From: Clytia hemisphaerica
Lineage: Eukaryota; Cnidaria; Hydrozoa; Leptothecata; Clytiidae
DNA length: 64,000 bases
NCBI GenBank assembly: GCA_902728285.1
Contig: CACVBU010000593.1
Coordinates: 524,280-588,279 of the forward strand
Direction: 5' to 3'
Shown: one piece after another, positions 1 through 12,000 of the stretch
Layout: each line of letters opens with the position of its first letter
Numbering within the stretch: position 1 is the first letter of the stretch
The notes under the pieces: model-generated
Databases searched by the model: none
What the model was told of the DNA's origin: nothing
The model's input: the letters and a program-made list of their open reading frames with translations, nothing else
Translations under genes and position numbers: made by a program

Positions 1-27
1 TTCATCCATTTCTCTTTCTTGTTTTAG

Positions 28-3000
28 CTGATCCCGTTTTTCCAGCGCATGATGCGGATGACAGGTAAAAGAAAGATTTTTTATCTTCTGGAAAAAAAAA
101 TACTGTCGTGTGATTAATCGACTGGTTAAAGTTAAAGTATGTTCCAAAAAAATTGACAGTCTGTACATTTTGATAGTTTGTCTTGAAGGAGAGAAGAGTA
201 ATACCTCGTTGAAAAGATCAGCTTAAGCGGATGATTTTAAGGCCTCAAAATCGTTCAAAAATTTCGAAAATAAAGACTCAGATACGTAGTTTGTATCTCA
301 CACCAACACAATCCCCTTTTTGATCGCTGTTTTCTCTATTTTTTCTTTACAGAAGCTTCTGCCTTTTTGAATGATGTGTCACCTGTCGCAAGTCCTCTTC
401 TAACCATATTTCTTTGCGGTGTACTTGCCAACTTTCATGAGGTACGCTTTTCATTCTTTTTTTCGTTCATTCTTGTTTAAATACAATCAGGTTCGACCTA
501 TGACGTTTCGCATTTTCATGGAAGAAAAAATCAATTTATTGGGAATTACTTTCCCGAGAACTTCGACAAGTGGCTAAATTTTAAGAAAAGATTCTTAAAA
601 CGGAAATGAATAAGTCTGCTAACAAACAAAGTTTTTTTTAAATCTACGTATGTATCGGACCCGATATCTTCAAAAATTTCATTTCGAAGAGGAAATGTAC
701 AACGCAAACTGTCAATCATAGAAACATGTTGTCAATCACGTCAATTAAGTAGCATCTGGTCCCGCAGATTTTCTTAACCGTCCTGGTTCAATGCTGAGTC
801 GGGAATAATTTTCAAAAAGATTTATCTTTTAAACCACAACACTGTAGTATAGTTCTTGTAATAAAGTAATAAATAAAATCTTACATTCTGCTAAAAAGGG
901 GACGGGCACGTAATGGTAATAATTCGAGAAGCCTTTTCGCTTTTGGTTTTCACGCCACTAAAAAGTTAAATTCGGCTGGGGGAACAGCTTTGGGCAATTT
1001 TGTTCAAGAATGCTTTTAAAGGTTTTATTTTTACATTATTTTTCCCGTTTCATATCAGAAACATATTTCATATCAGGACAGAGTCTGTCTATTGTTATAT
1101 CATGCTGATATAAGCAAAAAAATGTTTTTCTTTTCCTCTTTATGACCAATTTTGCTCCACGTGTCAATCCAATGTGAAAAAGCTTGTAAATTATAAAATT
1201 ATGAGTAAGCAAACGATGTCAATCTTTAATTTTGCATAAATTATGCAGAATTTGAGGAAAATTCCCCATTTCATTTATTTGACCACAGAACCCGGGGGGG
1301 GGTACTTAGGCAAAAATAGGTGCTGGGTATGTGCGGACGGTAAGGGTCGGGTTTTCACCTTTCAAAGCTTCTCTAAGGGTTACAAAAATCAGGAAATTTC
1401 AAAGAAGTCTCTCTAAGGGTGGGAAAAATCACGATTTTTAGAAAAAAATTTTGATTTTGAGAGAAAAAATTACAAAAAAGTCTCACTAAGGGTAGGAAAC
1501 TTTTGAAAATCAGAGAAAAATTTTCGATAAAGTCTCTCTAAGGGTCACTTTTTCACTAAAATTTGGTCTCTCTAAGGGTCAGTTTTCGGAGGTCCCGTCC
1601 GCACATACCCCTCATTCACCTACCCTAGTACCCCCCCCCCCCCCGGGCCACAGAAACGCCCACAACTTCGGATCTACCAAAGTTGGAAACTCAGTTTGAA
1701 GAGCTCTGGTACAGGTTTCTTTATCATGAAGTTCCCCACAATATCATGAACTTTTTTACCATGACTTAACCCTGAGAATTTTGGCTGTAACACAAAAAAA
1801 CCCGCGAATTAAGCAAAAACTGCGCTTGAAAACAGCTTGTTAGCATTCAAATTCCGAATTTGCACCCTCAACAAATTGAGAAAATTCTCTTGTCACCGAC
1901 ATTTTGAGCTTTCATTTTATTTTTGAAGTTTTAACAATCGAATCCATTGGTCATGGCCATTTTCTTTGGTTTTTTTGGTTTTTTTGGTGCATCCTCTTCA
2001 CCACAAGCAATTTTTATCTCTAGAAGATCTAGACAGTTCAAGTTAGCAAAATTATTGCTTCCTCAGCTAGGTTTACTGGCTGGGTCTAGCCCTAACTTTT
2101 TTGACGGCTTCGTAGAGGGGGCGTACCAGTTTGTCGGTGTGTCGGTATTGACCTTTTTTTGCGTCGGTATTTCGGTGATTAGTAAAAAATGTGTCGGTAT
2201 TTCGGTGTTTGAGATACTTTTCGGTGACGGAAAATGTTAAATTTTCAAAATCGGTGATACGGTAATTTTTCTCAAAACGTCGAAGAAACGGTGCCAAAAT
2301 CAAGGGTCATTTCTCAGAAATCCCTCCTATGTGATATGTCATATTAGAATTTTGAAAAAAAAAACATGATAATAAGCAAAATTTTATATAACATTTTTTA
2401 TCTACTTGGAAATACTATTGTCGACAGCTTGAAAGAAATGTCGGTGTCGGTATTTCGTAAAAAATGTGTCGGTATTGCGGTGATTTTCTGAAATACTGTC
2501 TACGACCCTCGTACGCCCCCCACCGTAGAAGCCAGGTCACAAAAATTGAATAATAGCAAACCAGCCCGTACATTTTGGTCAAGGACTGGCTGATCTTATT
2601 CATGACATCATGTGCTTGAATTTTCTCAATATGCTCACTTCTACCCTATGTATTTTTTTAGCCATTTCTTTGCAATCTGATTCTATGATTGTTCTTTTTT
2701 CAAAAGGTCCTTTTCAAAACTAAAAAATAATTCGGTTATTCGAAGTGAGTTCGCGTTTGCCTTGGATCTACTTACCCAACACAGGCAAAAACAATTATTC
2801 GAACTTTCAGTTATTCGAAGCCATGCCTATTCCCCCTTAAATGCCCTCATCCCAATTTTTTAATCCTTTGAGAGTGACAGCTGTCAATCAAACGAATATC
2901 AATCTATTTTTTTTCGTTCTTGGTCCTGTGAGTTTATTTACAGTCCTGGTTCAACGCGGGCTGGGGTCTCTTTTTCAAAGATGAAAGTAGAATATTATTT

Positions 3001-6000
3001 TTAATCTCACATTACTCATTTTCATCGCTTATTCATTTTAGACGTATTTACTCCAGACATGTGTCTGGATTCATTTTGCTAAGCAATCTAATTTGCGTCA
3101 AAGAGTTATTTTTCATAGTTCTGTGAACCCCTCGGGAAGGGGTACTAGGGTTGAGGGATACTGGGTATGTATGTGCCCGACCTCCAAAACCCTTAACCTA
3201 AGAGAGATTGATTTTTGCTGAAAAGGTGATACTTAAAGACAAAATTGCTAAATAGGTGATCCTCACCCCACCACCTGGGTGTGAACCACAAGTGATTTTT
3301 CTCTTAAAAATATCACTCATGTCACTCATGGCACTTTATTAACATGAATTTTCGTAATTTATCCCACAGTTGAAAGAACTTTTTGGACGGCTTCAATGAA
3401 GCCTGAAATCACAAAGTAAATAAAAAGCGAACGCAGATTTGTCGATCATACAACATGTTGTTTGTGCAAAATAAATACATTATTACGACTCTCCCGATAT
3501 CGATTGCGCAATCACAAATTCACGGGAATTTAACATGAAAGCGAGGCTGGGTAGGGTGAATTTTGCAAACAAACCACGTAAAGCACTGTATTTTGCTACA
3601 AAAATTACTCCCATCCAAAGAAAAGCACTTTATTTATCTTTATAAACATGAATGAAAAGAAGAGACCTGTTTATTTGCTCTTTCCTTTTGTTTCGAGTGT
3701 TTCTCACCTTTTATCAAAAAGAAAAAGAAATATTTTTGAGACTGATTTATAGTGAGAAGGCACACACACACACACATCTTACACAAGGAAAATGATTGTG
3801 TGAAGCAATTAGATACTGTGTAGTGTGTATCACTTCAACGTTGACTTCGTTTTTAAGATGAGTGAAGAAAACACTGCTAATGAAGAAAAATACTTCCAAT
3901 CAAAAAAGACTCGTCCAGCTAAAAAACTATCTGGTGGACATGGGAAATACATACTGTTGCATTCCAGGATGTAAAAGTGCAACTGCAGATTCTAAAGGAA
4001 ATAAAACGAATATATCACTTTTCAAAATCAGACAAGACTGGGTAGCAACTATTTCAAAATTCAGACGAAAAGGAGGCAAAGATAACTTTGATATCAATCA
4101 CAAAAACGTTCGTATTTGCGAATTTCATTTTGATAGTCAAGACATAAAGGTTTCCCTTGGAATTGGTCGAAAAACAGTCAAGAGTGGTGCCATACCAACG
4201 ATTTTTGAGCATGTGAAACCGAAAGAAAAACCAAAACGTAAATCACCACGAAAAAGACCACCCCCAATTGATTACTCGTCTGAAAGCATAATCGAAACTG
4301 ATGATGATAATTCTGCTGAAACCCAAGAGGAGGACCTTTCAATGAACTGGGAAGATGATTTTTCATATGAAAACTCTATTACCCCTGACCCTGAACCTGA
4401 ACTCACTGAGGTGGAAATCCTTAAACTTAAAGTCGAAGAGCTGAAATTGGAAAATGTAACATTGAGGGAAAATCAGCAATTGTTGCATGATGAAAATGAG
4501 AATCTTAAGAAAGAAATTGAACTATTACAAGATCAAAAGTATTCCTATAAAAATATAAGTAAAGATGAAAAATTATTTATAAAAGCTACTGGTATATCTG
4601 TTGAATCTTTCAAAGCACTGTTAGAATTGCCTAATCCAGGAGAGAAGTCATCAAATATCAAGTTCTATGACACATCTAGGCGAATGTCAAATGAAAAACA
4701 TTCTCAAGAAGATATTTCTTATCTTAAACGTGGAAGAGCACCCTTATTAGATAACGAAGAACAGTTTTTTTTATATTTGTCCTGGCTCAGGAATGGCTTC
4801 ACATTGTCCCATTTAGGATGGTTATTCAAGTTATCAAAAACAATTGTTTCGAGATATAACTTGGTCAAATTTTTGTTACTTTACACTTGGGTCTATACCC
4901 ATTTGGCCAACTAGAGAACAAGTGAATCAGACTATGCCAGAGAGTTTCAAAAGAGTTTATCCAACTACAAGGTGTATAATCGATTGTACAGAATTATTCT
5001 GTCAAAGGCCTTCATCATTAGCTATTCAGAGTGCCTTATATTCATCCTACAAATCTCATGTCACTTACAAAGGTCTGGTCGGAATTGCCCCATCAGGGGC
5101 AATAACATTTGTAAGTGAATTGTTTGATGGGTCAATTTCTGATCAACAGATTGTACGTCGTTCAGGATTTTTACAAAATCAATGGGACTCTGGTAAGGAT
5201 AGTGTCATGTGTCGTGTAAAAGGACTGATTTGACTTAAAGAATGCTTGAATTCTTAAGCTGATACTGAAAAAGATGATTACCTAATTTCTATTGAAAAGT
5301 ACCTTATCTAATTATCACCAATCAATACCTAATCATCATTGATCAAGAAAACAAACTGATCACATTTCTATTGCAAAGTACCTTAGAGAAGGAGGGACAA
5401 CAACAGATTGTTCTAATTCTAAAACAAACTCATCATCATTAATACGAAGAAATAACATTTCGTCACCCACTCAACGAAATCATCTGCGAACTCCTGAGAG
5501 CCAAAATTCTATCACAACCGCACCCTATTCTGAGAATATCAAATAATAAGATTCAAGCAGTGAAATCCCATTGTTGTTACAAACCAATCCGATCCAAACG
5601 CACACCTAGCACGAACAATAACTATTATCTATACTTATTGTAATATTAATTAACAGAACTTATAAATAAGCTAAAATGTATTTAAACTGAGGTTTTTGTA
5701 ATTGTAACACAGTAGTAGTGTAGTTTTACCCATCTTAGGATGGACATAGAACTGTAAATTAGAAGAGATGTAAGAATGTAAGATATGATTATGGCAATGG
5801 ATGTAAATTAAGGAATAATATTAAGAAGATATTAAATTGGGAGGAAAAGATTTCTTCTTTCTTTATCTTAAGGTAAGCTTGATCTCTAAGAAGGAAGCTC
5901 TATAAGTCAAACTTTATGAACTGATCTATTTTCTAGTTTTCTTATCTTTGCATATTCTGAACACATTTTCAAAAAGCACCATAGAACTACGTGTATCCAA

Positions 6001-9000
6001 CCAGGGGATATACGACACATGGCTGATAGAGGCTTTACAGTTGCAGACGACCTATCACCTTTGGGAGTATCATTAAACATACCATGCTTTTTAGAAGGAA
6101 GGGACCAGCTAACAGCTGCTGAGGTGAAAGAAAGCCAAACTATTGCTTCAGTAAGAATCCACGTTGAGAGGACTATCCAAAGAATCAAAAAATTTCGAAT
6201 TTTGAGAAATGAGATACCATTGACTTTACATGGCTCTATTAATCAAATATGGACAGTTTGCTGCTTACTCACTAATAGTATGCCTCCTCTCATTCAAAAA
6301 GATACTGAGGAGTAAAAACACTAAGAATTTTGTTCAAATTTATCGTAGAATACTAAAAACTTTTGATATTTAAAACCAAAACTGGGTGCTTTTCATAAAT
6401 CTTTTGTTACCTCAGAATATATAGAAATATTGGATAATTCAACAGTGCTGTAAAAATATCATCTTTTTAAAATTTTAAGCGATAGATGCAAAATATTTTG
6501 AATTCAGCTTTTAGATTTCAAAGAGACTAAATGAATTTTGGATTTTGAATAAACTGCAACTGTCATTGACATTGCAATTGATATTTTCCTTAAATTGCTA
6601 AGTCAATCGAATATTAGCACCCAGTTTTCCTGAAAGTTCCTATTTTAATAATATAAACACTTATTTGTTGTTCAAAATATGCTTTAACAAATATTTCTCA
6701 TAAAATTTAATAATAATAATAATAATGCTATACAAGTTCGCAGGCCACCGTGCGAGCGCATGGGCCTCTATGAACCGCTCTTTGTTCGGTTTACAATTTT
6801 CTTAAGATAGAGTTTTTTCCTAGGGCTCCCCCTGACTTTGAATTTAAAGTTTGCATCCTTTAGTGACGTGTTCATTTCTTGGGCTTTCATACACCACTCT
6901 TTGATTGTCTTCCTTTCACTTTTCGTAAGATCTTCTGTCACACGGAAGGGCAATCTTTCTCCTTTAGTGATTGCTCTTACCACTGTATTTTTGTCTTCTT
7001 CGTTTGCAAATCGGACTTTTATTGGTCGATAGCGTTTTTCATCTTCCTTTTCCTTCGAAAATTTTCCGATTCTTTGAGTTTCTTCAATCTTTATATTCCT
7101 TAAGCTTAGTTTCTTAGGTAAGACTTTTTCATTTAGATATTCTTCGTCGTAGATTTTAGTTGACTCTTCTGAATCTTCAGTGGATTCGTCAACACCATGA
7201 AGAATTAGATTGCACGCCGTGGATTGAATCTGTCGTTCCTCCTGTTTTTCCCTTCGAAGTACATTTTCTATGTTTTTCTCGATTTGCCTCGACGCGACTC
7301 CTGCGTAGCTTTGTGATCTATTTTCTCCTTTCTTCTCAATGATGTCTTCCATCTTCTTTTCGATCGTTGCCATTCTGGTCTCAAAGCTATCCTTTATTTC
7401 GCTGATCATTGTATTAACGTCTTTGGACTTTAGTTGGGTGATTTCTACGTCCTGGGCTTTCATTATATTTTCGCAAGCTTTTATCTCCTTTCGGAATCCT
7501 GAAACTGTTGATGTTTCACATGAATTGACCCGTTCCAATAGATCAGGGGTGATCACGACACAGTTTTGACAGACAAAAGGTCTCGATTTGTATGTTAGAC
7601 ATAACTGGATTTGATAGACGGGGAGCTTTGAACAAATGCAGTGTACGATTCGATTGCACTTTTTACATTCAAGTGTGTCTTTGGATCTTCCTTCTTCACT
7701 TGTAACACATTCAGATGGGCTGCAAAGGTCGTAAATTGATGCTGAATTCGGTTGTTTTCGTAGATTTTCCTGAATTTTCTCCGCCATCTTTACATCTTTT
7801 AACAACACATCCACACATTTGTTTAGTTTTGAGACAAGATTTGTAAAATATTCTTTATCAAAAACTGTTCTAATGATTATAATTGTTTTGAAAGTATAGA
7901 CAATAAAGTCACAAAATGAAAGACCACACATTCCCATTGCCATTTGAATTTGAGTGTAGTATCCATAACTGTGGGCCTTTTTTAAGTATAATGTCCCATC
8001 TTTCAACTTCCCAACATAAAATTTTTCATCAGCTAGCAACTGGTCAACAGTATGGTTGGCCTTTGTCTTAGGGCATTTTATTTCAATCAACCCAATTTCC
8101 TCACAATCTATAACAAGGCCATCAGGACTGGCCAATAGCCAGGGTAAATTTGGTTGCACCACACAACCGGTTTCTCGCACACTACATACATGTTTAAGAT
8201 GGTAATTCATTACATTTTCATAAAGCTTTCTCGCAATCGGCTCATACCGTTTACCATGTTCAAAATTATTGCTTTTTGGCAATTCATGATTCTTCTTCTG
8301 TGAGGTAAATTCAGTGATCAAATTTTCAAATTTTCTCTGACGAATAAGAACTTTGTGAGCCTTGCTGGATGTAATTTTATGTTTTCTTGTTAAGTGCCAC
8401 AATTCACAAGAAGCCTGACTTGTTGTTTCGCGTTCAAGTTTCCTGGCTTCTAACTTGGTTTTCATTATGCTAAACAAATATTTCCTCTCTCTTTCATTTA
8501 TTGTAAATGCAGGAATGCATGGACTTTCCTTTGAAATCACCTTAAAAGGTAAAGGAACATTTTCAACCAAGGTTGGGTGCATGACAGAGCATTCATAAAA
8601 TTCAAGTAAATTAGTTTCAACAGCAACATCAAATCCTATAGGATACAAGTGACAAGCCAATGGTGAACCTACAATGAAGCTCCCATGTGGCGTATCACGC
8701 AATTCTACCCAATCATCCTGTGGTGGAATAGCACAAACAAAACCAATCCTCTTGTCAACATTTGACAGTCTTTGTTTGAAGGTTTCTATAGCATTATAGG
8801 TATTTATTGCATGCTGCTCCTTTCTGGGGTCGTACAACGTGGAAGATACCCCTTCCTTGCTTGGCAACTGTTGGATGGTCGTATCCTTGACAGGGAGTTT
8901 TGGTGCTTAGGCTTGTCTAGATTTCCCTGGTACACCCCATTATTGTGACCTACTGGTGCAGGCTACTTCTTCAGGGTTTTCTGTGAGTCCTTTGAGGTGA

Positions 9001-12000
9001 GTATAAAGCAATCTCCATAAGCAGCCCCATCACATGATTACAATAGCCAGAGTTCCCTGCCACACAAGTACAATTGGCAGATACTACCTGGCTTTTAATT
9101 TTATTTATACTAACTGTTAAGCTCCATTTATTGTCTTTCATACTGGCTTTGCTGATGGCTTTAAAAAGTACGTGTCCATCCTTCTCCATAGAATATATAT
9201 TGTTCGATGAGATATATCTTTCTGCTTGAAACTTGTGTCCTCTATCTCTTGTTTTTATGATGGTACTTCCAGGTGTTTTCCCACTGTTCTTTCTATGAGT
9301 TTCGATCTCCTTCATCCCAAATGCAGGTAGTGAAGCAAAAGATTTTCCCCATTTTACCTTAGTCTTTTGAAAATCAGATTGTGTTTGTGTTGTTGTTGTT
9401 GAGAGTGGTGTTGTTATGGGCTGGTTTTTTGAAGTATTTACAGTATTTACAGGAACAGAACGTGGACAATCACTTATAAACATATCAACATCTTCTTCAT
9501 TGTATATAATTTCAATAGGAATTTCTTTATTTACATTATTTACAAGTTCTGTGAAGATAAATTCTTTCTCAGTCAATCTGCTACTGCTCGCCGCCATGAT
9601 GTTTTGAAAATGTACCCTACCCAGCCTCGCTTTCATGTTGTATTTCCGTGAATTTGTGATTGCGCAATTAGGGGAAATTTTCAGAGAAAGTTTTTTTCGT
9701 AACTTATGCGCCGCAGGCGTAAATTTTTGCTCTAAGCAAGCTCAAAGTTAGCAAGAATAAGGTCACAAAAAGTACAGAAAGCATAACATTTCATGTCGCA
9801 GAGAATTTTCTTTGTAATCTTGGCGCCGCAGTGGAAAATTTTGGTCTAAGAAATGTTAAACAGCTTAAAGGAGGCCTTAAAAAGGTCAAAGGTAGCCAGG
9901 AAAAGGTCAAAAAAACTACAATTCTGTTGGGAAAACTTTGATATTGAAATGGGAGCGATGCGAGCACAAAATTTTGAGAAGAAAAGGAACAAAACACAAC
10001 CACGTTAAATTAACGTTAAAAAAATTTCATGATTTTTAAAGTTATTTCTGGTCGTGGGATGCAATTTAAAGCGAATTTAGGGTAATTTTAAGATTTGGGC
10101 GTTCAAAAAAGCTCAACTTGGGGAGGCGTGGCCCTGTCACAACGCCAATGGATCGAAAATTGGAGCTTATCAAAGAGTACAACGTCAATTTAGAGAGCGT
10201 CAACTGTATTCACGGCAGAAAAATGGTCATTCACGTGTCAAGCAGACCCCTATGGCTGAGCCTCTTGCCTTATCAAAATTGCAGGAATGATTTCAAATTC
10301 AAATTGGCGCCCCTGAGTGTTCCTTAATTTGTACTAATTTACGTATGAGGGAGGGATTATTTAGTAGATCAGCGCTCAGAACATATCGTTCATATATTCG
10401 AATAGAAAAGGAGGCTTTGGCCAAATAGAAAATTTTTGAAAGTCAACCAAATAACAAAAACTCTTTAAAAAGCCATGAATTTGATACTTATCAAAATTAT
10501 TTCGAAGAAGCTACTGCGAGCGAAGCGAGCAAAAAAAACAGATTTTTTTGTTTTAAATATTGTGTTCGCCAAATACACTCTTCTCGAGATGTATAAAAAA
10601 CATTGCAAGCCTCGTTCGCAAGCAGAATAATTATTCAACATTCAATTTACGTAGACGTAAATGCATTCCCAAAAGGAAGTTTTAAAACAAAAGCACGCAC
10701 ATTCACAAAAGATAATGATTCACAAAAGATAATAATGTCAAATGACATTGAGTTACTTAAGCAAGATTATTTGAAAACGAGGCCTGCAATGCTTTTATGC
10801 ATCTCGAGAAGAGTGTATTGGTAGCTTGTGAAAGAACTTTATTGCGAGCGAAGCGAGCGAAAAAATTGCACGATTTTAAAATTTATCTCACTAAAATTGG
10901 TCTTGGGGCGAATTGGATAATGATCTTTGATGTGATACCGATAGTTGACCAAAAATACCGAAATACCGACATAAAAAAGGGTCTTTTACCGATACCGAGA
11001 TGATCTTAAAATACCGAGTACCGATGATTTTTTTCCTCTAATACCGATTTACCGATCTAAAAAAAGGCCAATACCGATGTACCGATATCCCGTTCGCCCC
11101 CCCCCCCCAATTATGATTGGTCGTGGAAAAGACAGAATTTATGGGACATTATGGAACGCCATAGCTACCTTATGTGATAAACAATTCGATCATGCGATAA
11201 ATCATTCGATGCTATAAACCATTCGATTATGCGATAAATCATTCGATAAAAATTTGATGTGATGAACTCATGCGATAAAAAATTTGATGTGATAAATCAT
11301 GAGATAAAAAATTCGATAAACAACTCGATGAACAAAATCGTTATAAAAATAAGTATTAAAGCAAGACCAGCGTTATAAAGGAGATAATGGGAAAAAATTG
11401 GACATTAACCAAATCACTTGATATTTGATCTGGACATGCCCAGAGGATGCCCAGGGTTTGTACAGACATACTCCGTGTGTTCCGGACATTTTGGACCTGT
11501 TTCCAAGCAAACTTGGGCTATTTGTGACTTTCTCAAGGCGACGGCTAAGCTATCTAAGGCTAAATAAGAAACATCGAAAAATGGAAAAGGTGTGGTGTGG
11601 TGGTACACGTTTTTTTTAAAGAACATTCAAATTCGAGGAAGCCTTAAATGTTCTTAGCTTTGTTGGCTTCGAGTTCAAGTTCATGTTCTTAATTAAGTCT
11701 TTTAATCTAGGTCTCAAGAAATTGCTCACATGGGACTTAATTGGCTATAAACGTAATTTTCCTCAATTATTAAGTCAACTGGCTTAACAACCTCTTTACT
11801 TTTAGTTGAAACATGTGTACATAATCAAAAACAATATATATTCTTATTTATATACTCTTGAAGTCTCCGAGTGTTCTTGACATGTTCTTGATTTTTTGAA
11901 CTCTCAAAGCCTAATGTTCTTATAAATACTTTGATCTTATAAAAAACGTGTACCATCGCCTCGAAAGCTGTTGTAAAGTCCCAAAGCTTTCCTTAACGCC

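Larger units (their letters stand above)
3505..9666. mobile_element. Two-gene THAP transposase / SWIM-YqaJ DNA transposon (ISL2EU-like)
   Basis: A 6.16-kb class II element in RELCH intron sequence. Terminal inverted repeats of about 65 bases begin TGCGCAATCACAAATTCACG on both sides (3505 onward; mirror image ending at 9666) and share the block ACATGAAAGCGAGGCTGGG. A 2-bp AT target duplication (3503-3504 and 9667-9668) fits the ends. Two convergent genes lie inside: a THAP-DDE transposase on the + strand and a SWIM-YqaJ protein on the - strand. That pairing is what I recall of the ISL2EU/IS4EU superfamily, known from cnidarians and other animals. Both genes are broken, so this copy is dead, but the good TIR match suggests it is not ancient. 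Confidence 0.85.

Noticed and set aside
11414..11626. ORFs on both strands near 11.4-11.6 kb
   Set aside because: No protein features, and they cross a MITE end.
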